Shown here in pieces: positions 8,207 through 16,393 of a stretch of 25,359 bases of DNA. This DNA is from Clostridiales bacterium (GTDB lineage: Bacteria; Bacillota_A; Clostridia; Oscillospirales; Oscillospiraceae). The notes under the pieces are model-generated. The model made no database searches and was not told the origin of the DNA. It saw only the letters and a program-made list of their open reading frames with translations. Every line of letters begins with the position of its first letter. Position 1 is the first letter of the stretch. The position numbers and the translations under genes were made by a program. The DNA is taken from the NCBI GenBank assembly GCA_019417795.1, contig DXUR01000009.1, forward strand, positions 1-25,359. Reading direction: 5' to 3'.

Positions 8207-10669
8207 TCAAAGCTCCTTTTCCGCGCTCTTTTTCGACGCTGTTTTGTGTGGACGTTCCTGAACAGGCTGGTTCTTGAGCTGCTCCAGCACGGAGGGCTTG
8301 CGTTCACCGGCATCCCGTTCCCGGTGGGCAGCCGCCGCCAAATCCATCAGGGAGATGGACATACCGGCCTTGACCTGTGCCTCAAGATTGGCAACGGTGG
8401 GCTGTTTGGAGCCGTTATTGATAATGCCGTCGATCATGCCGTAATCGTCCTCCATCGACATTTCGGCGGCTTTCAGGTAATTCTCCGGCTTCTGAAAAGC
8501 GGGCAGCTCCTGAAATCCAATGCTGTCACAGTAGTGATAGGATACCTTGCCGTTCTGTTTCAGCGCAACGATGTCGCTGACGGAGAGGCTGTGTCCCACA
8601 AAATCGCCGGGGCGCTCGTCGTTGAAAATGTAGTAGAAGTTTTCAAGGATTCTGCCGGTATCATCGTCCGGGTACACCTCACGGGTATAAATGGCTTCAT
8701 AGTTGGCCGGGTCAGGCGGTGCGGCCAGACTGCCGAGGCTGGCAAAACGCAGCTCGACCGGCGCGTCCCGGCGCAGTTGATAGATCGCCATAGAATCGGT
8801 GGGGCTGTTCAAAAAGCGCTGTTCCACATCGCGGGGCGGGATATGGCCTTTGACCGCATCCCAATCCGGTTGTGTGATCCCGAACATTCCGTCATGCTTG
8901 ATGATGTCCTCGGCCTCAAAAACCATTTCTTCGGCGTTGTCGGGATGGAGCATATAAACCGTGATGTCATGCTCCAGCAGCTCCAGCGCCCGGTCTTTGG
9001 AAAGCGGGAGCATATCGCCGTCCAGATACCCATAGCTGCGCATATCGTCCACCGTCAGCGTGGGGTCGGGCATCGGGGTGGCCTGTTCCAGCTCTGGCGA
9101 AGTTGGAAGTGTGCCTGCGGCACGAGAACCGGCCTCCTCGTGAACAACCTGATTGTCGTCCGATGACAATTCGAGTGAGTACAAAATCCCTGCAAACTTG
9201 TTTGACAAAACTTCAAACGGCACGGTCTTATCATAGCCATGTGTTTCGCAGATACGAATCGCAGCCGCCAAAAGAAAGTTTACATCATCGTCATGTACTG
9301 TTCCGCTTTCCAGAAGGTGTAGAGTGTCCTTGTCGTAAAGTTCATAGGCATATTTTGCACCATCTTCTGTTATGCGAAGATGCTTGCTCCCACCATCAAC
9401 CGCATACCAACGCTCATTAGCGTCGAGTTCCTTTAAGGAAGTGTGACTTTTCTGAAATGCCTCAACTTCCAACAGCAGCTCATTCGCTCTGTGCGCGTAT
9501 TCATCGCTCTGCTCAAGTGTTTCGGACAGGAAGCCTTTTATCTCATCTGCTCCTGTCAACAGATCTTCGTAGAAATGCTGGAGGCAATCTTCCTGACTTG
9601 CAAATTCGCTGAGAAAGGCAAGGCCATTCGCATCGAGATACAGCTCTGAAATGCTTTTTGCCAAGTCAGCCGCAGACATATTGCTGTTCTCTTTTAATTG
9701 GCTTTCCGCTTGCTCGGATTTCTCCACAGAAATGCCGCGCTCCCTGCAAATCTCCGCAAAATGCCGGTCAATGTCCGTAATCAGCTCGGAAGCCGTCTTG
9801 TTGATGGTTTCCAGACTGGCGCGAAGCTCTTTCAGCTCCTTGCCCTTTGACCATGTGGCGATATAGCCGAAGCTGTTTTCTCCCGTTTCAATGCCGTAAT
9901 ACTGGCAGACCGCATAGGAGATGCTTTCGGCCTCGACCTCCTCGGTGTTGCGACTCTTTTCTCCGGGGACAAGGATCGTCTCACCATCGTCCGCAAGCTC
10001 TGTCATGTGTTCATAGTCGTGGAGCTTGGCGTGAGCAATCTCATGGACGGCGGCGCATACCGTCTGCACCTCACTCATACCGGCGCGGATGGTGATGCTC
10101 TGCGCCTTAATGCTGAAAAAGCCATCTGTGTCATGCGCAACGGGCTTTATCTCTATCGGAACGGGAGAAGCGCGGCGCAGCGCCTCCATGAAAACCTCAT
10201 ACTGCTGCACATTGCCGCTCAGATCAGCGGCAAGCTGGGGCAAGGGCTTTCCCGCAGTCTGTGACACATCAAAGACGGATACCACCTTGAACATAGGGAT
10301 TCGGATTTCCTTTTCCTCAATGATGGCCTTGCCATCCGCATCCAGCACCGGCGCATTGGTTTCCGGGTCGGTCTTGATTTCCTCGACCTTTTTCTTATAG
10401 GGAGTAGGAGCGATGATGCGGATACCTTTTTCGCCTTTCAGGACGTTCCTGCCGAACTGATCGCGCCACTTGTTGAAGCCCGCCACATGGGTGGCGTCGG
10501 GGCGCTGCATATAGATGAGCATGGTGTTGTTGACCGAGTAGCGGTGAAAGCGGCTCATGGTGGCAAGGTACTTCCGGTACTTATCGCTCTCGAACAGCTC
10601 CTTGATGCCGTTTTCGATGCTGTCAACGATTTCCCGCATCCGGTCTTTGTTGGTTTGCTTTTCAGCCAT
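8207..10669 (-). CDS. ArdC-like zinc metallopeptidase with YodL and DUF4316 domains
   Basis: 820 residues, starting MAEKQTNKDRMREIVDSIE after AAAGGAG. An ArdC-like N-terminal domain (about 1-120) is followed by an ImmA/IrrE-type zincin with HEIAH at 209-213 and a downstream Glu-rich EVEAESISYA segment about 35 residues later as likely third zinc ligand. Residues about 315-515 form an acidic helical section of clearly lower GC content. A YodL-like region follows (segments VYMLHPDNAEEMVFEAED and MAIYQLRRDAPVELRFASL), then a DUF4316-type tail rich in Lys. ArdC proteins protect incoming plasmid DNA from host restriction during conjugation, so an anti-restriction role soon after transfer is a fair inference. 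The gene is preceded by a terminator-like hairpin and its end carries the ribosome site of the TTRAP gene. Confidence 0.85.
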   Translation of the reverse strand: MAEKQTNKDRMREIVDSIENGIKELFESDKYRKYLATMSRFHRYSVNNTMLIYMQRPDATHVAGFNKWRDQFGRNVLKGEKGIRIIAPTPYKKKVEEIKTDPETNAPVLDADGKAIIEEKEIRIPMFKVVSVFDVSQTAGKPLPQLAADLSGNVQQYEVFMEALRRASPVPIEIKPVAHDTDGFFSIKAQSITIRAGMSEVQTVCAAVHEIAHAKLHDYEHMTELADDGETILVPGEKSRNTEEVEAESISYAVCQYYGIETGENSFGYIATWSKGKELKELRASLETINKTASELITDIDRHFAEICRERGISVEKSEQAESQLKENSNMSAADLAKSISELYLDANGLAFLSEFASQEDCLQHFYEDLLTGADEIKGFLSETLEQSDEYAHRANELLLEVEAFQKSHTSLKELDANERWYAVDGGSKHLRITEDGAKYAYELYDKDTLHLLESGTVHDDDVNFLLAAAIRICETHGYDKTVPFEVLSNKFAGILYSLELSSDDNQVVHEEAGSRAAGTLPTSPELEQATPMPDPTLTVDDMRSYGYLDGDMLPLSKDRALELLEHDITVYMLHPDNAEEMVFEAEDIIKHDGMFGITQPDWDAVKGHIPPRDVEQRFLNSPTDSMAIYQLRRDAPVELRFASLGSLAAPPDPANYEAIYTREVYPDDDTGRILENFYYIFNDERPGDFVGHSLSVSDIVALKQNGKVSYHYCDSIGFQELPAFQKPENYLKAAEMSMEDDYGMIDGIINNGSKQPTVANLEAQVKAGMSISLMDLAAAAHRERDAGERKPSVLEQLKNQPVQERPHKTASKKSAEKEL

Positions 10670-10683
10670 GATGAACTCCTTTC

Positions 10684-10728
10684 AAAAAATAGCGCCCCTG
10701 CGCAGAAGAAAACACATCCTGCACAGGG
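10684..10728 (-). terminator. Terminator-like hairpin in the leader of the ArdC-like gene
   Basis: On the minus strand CCCTGTGCAG (10728-10719) pairs with CTGCGCAGGG (10705-10696), ten pairs with one G-U, around a 13-base loop. A short GCGC-TA spacer and a run of six T (10689-10684) follow. The hairpin ends only a few bases before the AAAGGAG of the ArdC-like gene, so it could act as an attenuator rather than an end-of-operon terminator. Confidence 0.5.
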
Positions 10729-10800
10729 ACAATTCTCCGCAGATAGATGTTGTTTTCGGGCTTGCGGATAGAATGTCTCAGCCCCTTGGGATTCCGCATG

Positions 10801-10829
10801 GAAAAAGCCTTGCAGCATGGGGCTTTTTC
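10801..10829. terminator. Bidirectional hairpin after the Cys-rich VLP gene
   Basis: GAAAAAGCC (10801-10809) and GGCTTTTTC (10821-10829) form a perfect 9-bp stem with an 11-base loop, 6 bases beyond the stop of the Cys-rich VLP gene. The A and T runs lie in the stem on either strand, the shape of a weak bidirectional intrinsic terminator. Confidence 0.5.
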
Positions 10830-10834
10830 GGCCT

Positions 10835-11200
10835 CTATTTGCGGAGGTTCCAGTATTGTTCACGCTTCCGTTTGGCGTCCTGCTTTCGGCGCTCCTGCTT
10901 GGCGCAGACCGGGCAATACTTGGCGCGGTTGGAGGAAGAATAGACCGGCTTGCCGCAGATGGCGCAGCACTTTCCCGGCCTTTCCCGCATCACGTCGGCC
11001 AGCAGCTCGTGGTCAGCGGGAAGCACCGCGTTTCGGAACCAGTTGCACAGCAGCGAGTAGGAAATACCCTGTACGCAGACGCAAGGCTCTCCATCATCCA
11101 GCGCAAGGCAGTTGCCGTGATCGTAGTTACAGCAGAGCTTCCGAATGAGCTTCTTGGAGCGGCGGAGCTGCTTGTGATCCATACGCGGCGCATCAGCCAT
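10835..11200 (-). CDS. Cysteine-rich VLP domain protein
   Basis: 121 residues from the ATG at 11200, which overlaps the stop of the topoisomerase gene by 8 bases and so suggests coupled translation; an ATG at 11182 (MDHKQLRRSKK) is an alternative, and neither has a strong ribosome site. The N-terminal half carries KLIRKLCCNYDHGNCLALDD and EPCVC, the Cys-rich VLP pattern. The C-terminal half has CCAICGKPVY...KYCPVCAKQERR, a four-Cys probable zinc ribbon, followed by a very basic tail. A DNA- or RNA-binding role is likely from these features, but no function is known for the family. Confidence 0.82.
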   Translation of the reverse strand: MADAPRMDHKQLRRSKKLIRKLCCNYDHGNCLALDDGEPCVCVQGISYSLLCNWFRNAVLPADHELLADVMRERPGKCCAICGKPVYSSSNRAKYCPVCAKQERRKQDAKRKREQYWNLRK

Positions 11201-13235
11201 TGTCGAACACCAGCTTATAGCCCGTGCGCTGCCCATCGTCCTCCAGAAGAACAACGGCATCGTAGGTCTTTCCGGTCTTTTCGGAGTAGCAGCCTTTCAG
11301 CGGGGCGCGGCCATTTTTCAAAAGCGCGGCAGCGAGGGATTTTGTCAGCGCCTTTTTCTTGGCAGTGAAAAAGCAGCTGTTTTTCCAGAGAACAAAGGAG
11401 CAGGAACGGTTTTCGCAGAAAAAGCCCTTATGCGATTCCGTTACCTCGGCCCCGCAGCGGGGACACTTGCCGACCACCCCGCGCCCGGAGGGGAACAGGA
11501 CTTCCGCACCGGGGATGGGCTTGTAGGTCTGCACCAGCTCATTCAGCATGGCAGCGATCCCGTCCATGAAGCTGTCCGGGGCGATTTCGCCGCGCTCGAT
11601 CTCTTTCAGGCGGTGTTCCCATTCGGCGGTGAGCTGCGGCGACTGGAGCTGTTCGGGCAGGACGGTGATGAGCGCCGTGCCGGTGGAGGTGGGCAGCAGA
11701 TTTGTGATCTTCTTGGACTTCCTGCGCTCCACAAAACCGGAGGACACCAGCTTTTCAATGATACCGGAACGGGTCGCCGGGGTGCCAATGCCCTTGCGCT
11801 CGGCATCATCAGGCATATCCTCCTTGCCCGCGTTCTCCATCGCGGCCAGCAGCGTGTCCTCGGTGAAGTGCTTGGGCGGCGTGGTTTTGCCGGTCTTGAC
11901 CGATGCGGCAGATACGGAAAGCGTCTGATTCTCCGTTACCACCGGCAGCGCAGACGCTGCCTCTGCCTGCTCCTGCTCATAGCGCTTCCAGCCGGGAGCA
12001 AGAACGGTTTTGCCCTTGGCGGTGAAGCTCTGACCGGCACAGTCCACCGTAATGACCGTTTCCGCGTAGCGGTGGGGTTCATCCACCGCACGAAGCAAGC
12101 CCTTTGCCGCCAGCTTCAGCACCTCGCGCTCACCCAGCGGCAGAGAGGCCATGTCTACCTTTCCCGCGCTGATGGTGGGGACGATAGCGTGGTGATCGGT
12201 GACTTTTTTGCTGCTGCACACCTGTTTGGCGCAGATGGTCGGCGGCTTGTCCATGCCGCAGACAGCGGCAGCGGCGGCAACAAGGCCGGGGACGCTGCCC
12301 TCCATATCGTCGGTCAGGAAGCGGCTGTCGGTGCGCGGGTAGGTACAGAGCTTCTTTTCATAGAGCGCTTGGAGATAGTCGAGGGTCTGCTGGGAGGTAT
12401 AGCCGAGAACACGGTTGGCGTCGCGCTGGAGGGAGGTCAAATCGTAGAGCGCGGGCGCTTTCTCGGATTTTTCCTTGCGCTCCACGCTTTTGACCGTTGC
12501 TGTCTTGCCCTTGCAGGCGTTGGCGATGGCATCGGCGGCCTTTTTGTCCTTCATTCGGTCTGTCGCGGCGGGAAAGCCGCAATCAAGCTGGACGGTGTAG
12601 AACGGTTCTGCCACAAATGCGGAGATCTCCGCCTCACGCTGTACCAGCAGTGCCAGCGTGGGTGACATGACGCGCCCAATGTTCAATGTGCGGCCATACG
12701 TCAGGGAGAAATACCGTGTGGCGTTGATGCCCACCAGCCAATCAGCCTTGGCGCGGCAGAGGGCAGATTGATGCAGGCCATCGTAGTCACGCCCGGATTT
12801 AAGCTGCTGGAAGCCGCTGCGGATGGCATCATCCTCCATGGAGGAAATCCAAAGCCGCAGGATAGGCTTGGAGCATCCCGCAAGGCAGTAGACCGTGCGG
12901 AAGATCAGCTCACCCTCGCGCCCGGCGTCGCAGGCGTTGACCACCTCGGTCACATCCTCACGGCGCATCAGCTCCCGCAGAATGTCAAACTGCTTCTGCT
13001 TGTCTGCACGAACGATAAATCGGAATGAGGTGGGGATGATGGGCAGCGCCGCCAGCGTCCATTTGGCATCATCGGCATTGTAAACGGCGGCGTCGGCCAG
13101 CTCTGCCAGATGCCCGAAGCACCACGACACGATGTACCCGCCGCCCTCCAGATACCCGTCATACCGTGATTTAGCACCCAGCACGGCGGCGATGCTCTGC
13201 GCCACGGATGGCTTTTCGGCAATCACAAGGCGCAT
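11193..13235 (-). CDS. topB: DNA topoisomerase III (type IA)
   Basis: 680 residues; the ATG at 13235 is preceded by GGAGG with 7 bases of spacing. The TOPRIM domain is complete, with the catalytic Glu in IAEKPSVAQ (about residue 7) and the metal-binding DAGREGE (about 103-109). The active-site tyrosine is in CTYPRTDSRFL (about residue 298). A C-terminal zinc ribbon, CPRCG...FFCENRSCSF, lies at about 589-612. Type IA enzymes break and rejoin single strands; element-encoded copies probably resolve supercoils or interlinked strands created during rolling-circle transfer and re-circularisation. The length is normal for an element-encoded TopB. The end overlaps the Cys-rich VLP gene and the start overlaps the upstream small Cys-rich gene by 13 bases. 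Confidence 0.95.
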   Translation of the reverse strand: MRLVIAEKPSVAQSIAAVLGAKSRYDGYLEGGGYIVSWCFGHLAELADAAVYNADDAKWTLAALPIIPTSFRFIVRADKQKQFDILRELMRREDVTEVVNACDAGREGELIFRTVYCLAGCSKPILRLWISSMEDDAIRSGFQQLKSGRDYDGLHQSALCRAKADWLVGINATRYFSLTYGRTLNIGRVMSPTLALLVQREAEISAFVAEPFYTVQLDCGFPAATDRMKDKKAADAIANACKGKTATVKSVERKEKSEKAPALYDLTSLQRDANRVLGYTSQQTLDYLQALYEKKLCTYPRTDSRFLTDDMEGSVPGLVAAAAAVCGMDKPPTICAKQVCSSKKVTDHHAIVPTISAGKVDMASLPLGEREVLKLAAKGLLRAVDEPHRYAETVITVDCAGQSFTAKGKTVLAPGWKRYEQEQAEAASALPVVTENQTLSVSAASVKTGKTTPPKHFTEDTLLAAMENAGKEDMPDDAERKGIGTPATRSGIIEKLVSSGFVERRKSKKITNLLPTSTGTALITVLPEQLQSPQLTAEWEHRLKEIERGEIAPDSFMDGIAAMLNELVQTYKPIPGAEVLFPSGRGVVGKCPRCGAEVTESHKGFFCENRSCSFVLWKNSCFFTAKKKALTKSLAAALLKNGRAPLKGCYSEKTGKTYDAVVLLEDDGQRTGYKLVFDNG

Positions 13236-13411
13236 GGTGCAGCCTCCATTCTCTTTACGTCACGGTAGCAGGGGCGAACGCAGCTCTGCCCGAAGCGCTT
13301 ACAGCCATAGCAGAAGTGTTCCTTGGCAGCGGCGGGAGGGCTGTCCTCCCGCGCTGCTTTCGGCTTCTGCATCATCAGGCGTTCCAGCGGATTGTTGGTG
13401 AAATATCTCAT
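13223..13411 (-). CDS. Small Cys-rich protein of unknown function
   Basis: 62 residues, MRYFTNNPLERLMMQ at the start and FCYGCKRFGQSCVRPCYRDV near the end, with four Cys in about 16 residues, a likely single zinc site. The ATG at 13411 overlaps the stop of the upstream DUF4366 gene as ATGA and has GGAGG 10 bases upstream; the gene ends 13 bases inside topB. The tight overlap on both sides and the clear ribosome site argue that it is real. I do not recognise a named family. Confidence 0.7.
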   Translation of the reverse strand: MRYFTNNPLERLMMQKPKAAREDSPPAAAKEHFCYGCKRFGQSCVRPCYRDVKRMEAAPCAL

Positions 13412-14436
13412 GCGTCTGTATCCTCCGTAGTATCCTGTTCCGGTTCGTCCTCATACGGCTCAAACTCATATTCGTCCTCGCCATAGTCATAATCGTCCAG
13501 ATCGGCGCTGCCTTTGGTCTGCGGCTTGGCCTTTTTCTGCTTGAAAATGTAGAACGCTGCACCGCCGCCCAGCGCGACGATCAGCAGAACGACAAGGATG
13601 CCGCCCACGCCGCTCTTTTTCTCCGGTTCCTCGGCGGCGGGTTCTGTCGGCTCAGCGGGGACTTCTGGCTTTGCCTCCTTGCCCACGCACTCGGTCATGT
13701 TGACCGCGCAGACGGGGCAGGATGTATTGACCGTACCGGCCACGCATTTGGTGGTGCAGGAGCAAGTGGCGGGCGTTTCTTCCTCGCCGGTCAGCACCAT
13801 CAGGTCAGCCTCATCCACCTGATTTAAGAAATGGACGGTTTCTTCGCCCTCATCGTCACGGTCAATAATCAGGTAAAACACATTGCCGTTCTTGCTTTCC
13901 AGCGTAATGAACTGTTTCCCTGCCTTGGTGCTGGAGCCAATATCGTCGATCAGCGTCAGATTGCCGTCCGGTGTCAGCGCGTCGCTGCCGCCCGTCATGC
14001 CGCCGAGAAGAATCTGCCAGAGGTCGGCCAGCTCTTTTTCATCAAACGGAAGCGTAATGCCGCCGATGCTCACGGTACTGTCGGCGGCGTCGGTGACGGT
14101 CAGATAGCTGCCGTACACATAGCCCACACGGGCAGGCAGCAGGATTTTTACCCAATCGCCGTCCCTGCCAATCACATCGACCACCGTGCCGTTGGGGAGC
14201 TGCGTAAACGCGGTGTTGTCCAGTCCCGCGCCGGTGCGGACGTTCAGGTCGCCGCCGTTGGTCGTGACCGTGCCGATCTGTTTTGTTTCCTGCGTGTCTG
14301 CGGCGCTGCTTTCGACGGCAGGCAGCGTATCATCGGGATAGTCGCCGCTGCTGGCAAAAGCGGAAACGGGGAGAATCCCGATGCACAGGAGCATCAGCAG
14401 CAGGCTGATAAAAATGCGCGGTGTGTTTTTAGTCAT
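13408..14436 (-). CDS. Surface protein with SH3-like and DUF4366 domains (CD1107 family)
   Basis: 342 residues; the ATG at 14436 follows AAGGAGG. A signal peptide with hydrophobic core IFISLLLMLLCIGILPV ends near AFA at about residue 28. An SH3-like (SH3b) domain with LNVRTGAGLDNTAF and GYVYGSYLTV spans about 52-112. The DUF4366 core follows, then a Cys cluster (CSCTTKC...SCPVCAVNMTEC, about 212-237), a Pro/Glu-rich spacer, one membrane segment (about 277-297) and an acidic cytoplasmic tail. The protein is predicted to be exported and anchored, with the SH3 domain facing the cell wall, fitting a role in the mating channel or wall attachment next to the NlpC/P60 hydrolase. Exact function is unknown. 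Confidence 0.88.
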   Translation of the reverse strand: MTKNTPRIFISLLLMLLCIGILPVSAFASSGDYPDDTLPAVESSAADTQETKQIGTVTTNGGDLNVRTGAGLDNTAFTQLPNGTVVDVIGRDGDWVKILLPARVGYVYGSYLTVTDAADSTVSIGGITLPFDEKELADLWQILLGGMTGGSDALTPDGNLTLIDDIGSSTKAGKQFITLESKNGNVFYLIIDRDDEGEETVHFLNQVDEADLMVLTGEEETPATCSCTTKCVAGTVNTSCPVCAVNMTECVGKEAKPEVPAEPTEPAAEEPEKKSGVGGILVVLLIVALGGGAAFYIFKQKKAKPQTKGSADLDDYDYGEDEYEFEPYEDEPEQDTTEDTDA

Positions 14437-14668
14437 GGTTCAACGCCTCCTTTTCCGAAGTGGCCGGTGCAGGCGCGGCCTGCATACGACGGAACAGCTC
14501 GGCAAACTGTTCCATCGTCATGCCGTTCTCGCGCACCATGCCGATGATGTCGGTGTCCTCCAGCTCACGAATCTGCTTTTCCAGCTCGCGGTTGCGGCCT
14601 TGCAGATCAGAGATTTTGCCTTTGTTCTTCTCCAGCTCTCCACGGAGCTTCATAATTTTCGGGTTCAT
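14429..14668 (-). CDS. DUF4315 family coiled-coil protein
   Basis: 79 residues. The ATG at 14668 is preferred to a GTG three codons upstream because AAAGGAG lies 10 bases before the ATG but only 1 base before the GTG. Residues about 1-45 are a heptad-rich coiled coil (KLRGELEKNKGKISDLQGRN), followed by DTDIIGMVRENGMTMEQF. The family is regularly found between the NlpC/P60 and DUF4366 genes of these elements; its function is unknown, perhaps assembly of the two surface proteins. It overlaps the DUF4366 start by 8 bases. Confidence 0.85.
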   Translation of the reverse strand: MNPKIMKLRGELEKNKGKISDLQGRNRELEKQIRELEDTDIIGMVRENGMTMEQFAELFRRMQAAPAPATSEKEALNHD

Positions 14669-14683
14669 ATCGTTCACTCTCCT

Positions 14684-16393
14684 TTACGGCAAGCGCCCAT
14701 AACGGTAGAAATGGGACTGCCAATAGCTTGAATTTAAGTTTGCATAAGAGATCGGATCTCCGCAGTGGATCATCATATTGTTGCCAACATAGATACCCAC
14801 ATGGCTGACACCGGGGGTATCATACGTTCCGGTGAAAAACACCAGATCGCCCGGCTTGACGTTAGCAGAGGATACAGGCGTACAGATATTGCAAAGTCCC
14901 TGCGCGCCCAGTCTGCCCACATCCCAACCGGAATGATTGATGACCCAACTGACGAAGCCCGAACAGTCAAACGAGGTGGAGGGACTGCTGCCGCCCCAAA
15001 CGTAGGGGTAGCCGAGATATTTTTCCGCTTCCTTGATGATGGCGGCAAATACCTCATCGTCCAGCGCCTCCGGGGGAATGTCGTAGTCGGTATAGCTGCC
15101 CTCCACATACTTGCCGATGTAGCCTGAACCGGGGAACAGGTCGGGACGGTTGCCGAGGGTGGCCATATAGGTGGCGTACATTCCGAGCTGTTCTTCGCTC
15201 ATAATGTAAACGGGAACATGGGAGAGATTGAAGTTTTCCAGCGTGACCGTGCAGATGTAGTAGTCATACGGCACCTGATAGGTGTCCGTATGGGTGTTGC
15301 CGTCCGCGTCCGTCCATGTGTCGGTTTCCGTGCGGTAGCGGGTTTCCACCACCACATCCTCGGTCAAGATGTACTGGCGGTCAAAGAGCATCTGGAGCGT
15401 ACCCTGCACCTCATCCAGCGTCCATTCCCCTTGATGCAGCGCCGTAATCATGGAAATGAGTACATAGGGGTCATGCTCGATGGTGTCCAGATCAAAGTGG
15501 TACTCATCGTAGTCATGGGTACTTTCATAGGTGTCGAGGTAGCGCTGAAGCTCTGCGTCCATTTCGCAATACTGCGCTTCCGCGCCCAGCATATCGGCGT
15601 CCTGCGATGGATAAGTGCTGGCCGCGATCCCGGAGCCGACGCCATCCATTATCACCGAGCAGGAGGACAGGCCGTTGAGCAGAAACGCCAGCATCAGCAG
15701 AATCGCGGCGGCAATGGCAAAGCCGCGCCGGTGTTCCCACACATATTTGCCCGCTTTCTCAGCCTTTTCAGCCGCTTTTTTCGCGGCCTTGGCGGTATTC
15801 TCTGCCGCCTTTGCCGTAGTCTGCGCCGCCTGATTGTGCTTGGCAGCGGCATACTGCTTCTTAATTGCCTGCTTCTGCTGCCATTTGGAAACGGGATTGC
15901 TGGTGGGGCTGTCGATCTCTGCTTTCTTCTGGAGCGCGTCAAGATTGGCTCGTTCCAGCTTTTTCTCTGCACGGATGGCAGCACGATAAGGCTTGAGCTG
16001 ATGGGCGCGGTGGGCAGACTGTACCAGCCGTCCGCCGCTCTCCACGGCTTGCTCTACCTTGTGCGCGGCCTCTACGCCTACATTGTCATCCTCGCTCTGC
16101 CGCACCTCCCGATGAACCTGAGAGAGAATGAGGTTGGCGGGAGCATCCTGTACGGCATGGGTCAGCTTTGAGGGCGGCTTTTTCTTATCCACTTCCTCAA
16201 AACGGAGCTGCGTTTTGACCTTGCCGGTGGCAGGATCAAAGCCGCGTTCCTTTTTGGCCACGGTTTTCTTGGGGATTTTCGCCTGCGCCTTATCCGCCTT
16301 GGCCTCCGCTTTTTTCACCCGCTTGATGGGCTTTTCCAGCTTCGGCTCGGCAAGATCGGCGTCGGAAAACTGCAAACGCGGTTCTCTTTTCAT
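14684..16393 (-). CDS. NlpC/P60 cell-wall hydrolase of the mating channel (CD1108 family)
   Basis: 569 residues; the ATG at 16393 overlaps the virB4 stop as ATGA. The N-terminal 220 residues are very basic, rich in Lys and Ala, and predicted cytoplasmic. One membrane segment lies at about 221-246, followed by an extracellular domain. The C-terminal NlpC/P60 domain has the catalytic Cys in FDCSGFVSWV (about 474) and His in VSHVGIYVG (about 529). It should cleave peptide stems of peptidoglycan to let the channel pass through the wall, the job of VirB1-like enzymes and Orf14 in Gram-positive elements. A lysozyme-like first domain, as in two-domain Orf14 proteins, is not evident; the 250-440 region instead matches the CD1108 pattern. 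Confidence 0.9.
   Translation of the reverse strand: MKREPRLQFSDADLAEPKLEKPIKRVKKAEAKADKAQAKIPKKTVAKKERGFDPATGKVKTQLRFEEVDKKKPPSKLTHAVQDAPANLILSQVHREVRQSEDDNVGVEAAHKVEQAVESGGRLVQSAHRAHQLKPYRAAIRAEKKLERANLDALQKKAEIDSPTSNPVSKWQQKQAIKKQYAAAKHNQAAQTTAKAAENTAKAAKKAAEKAEKAGKYVWEHRRGFAIAAAILLMLAFLLNGLSSCSVIMDGVGSGIAASTYPSQDADMLGAEAQYCEMDAELQRYLDTYESTHDYDEYHFDLDTIEHDPYVLISMITALHQGEWTLDEVQGTLQMLFDRQYILTEDVVVETRYRTETDTWTDADGNTHTDTYQVPYDYYICTVTLENFNLSHVPVYIMSEEQLGMYATYMATLGNRPDLFPGSGYIGKYVEGSYTDYDIPPEALDDEVFAAIIKEAEKYLGYPYVWGGSSPSTSFDCSGFVSWVINHSGWDVGRLGAQGLCNICTPVSSANVKPGDLVFFTGTYDTPGVSHVGIYVGNNMMIHCGDPISYANLNSSYWQSHFYRYGRLP

Noticed and set aside
11430..12665. 411-codon plus-strand open frame
   Set aside because: Antisense shadow of topB in GC-rich DNA, with no ribosome site or recognisable domain.
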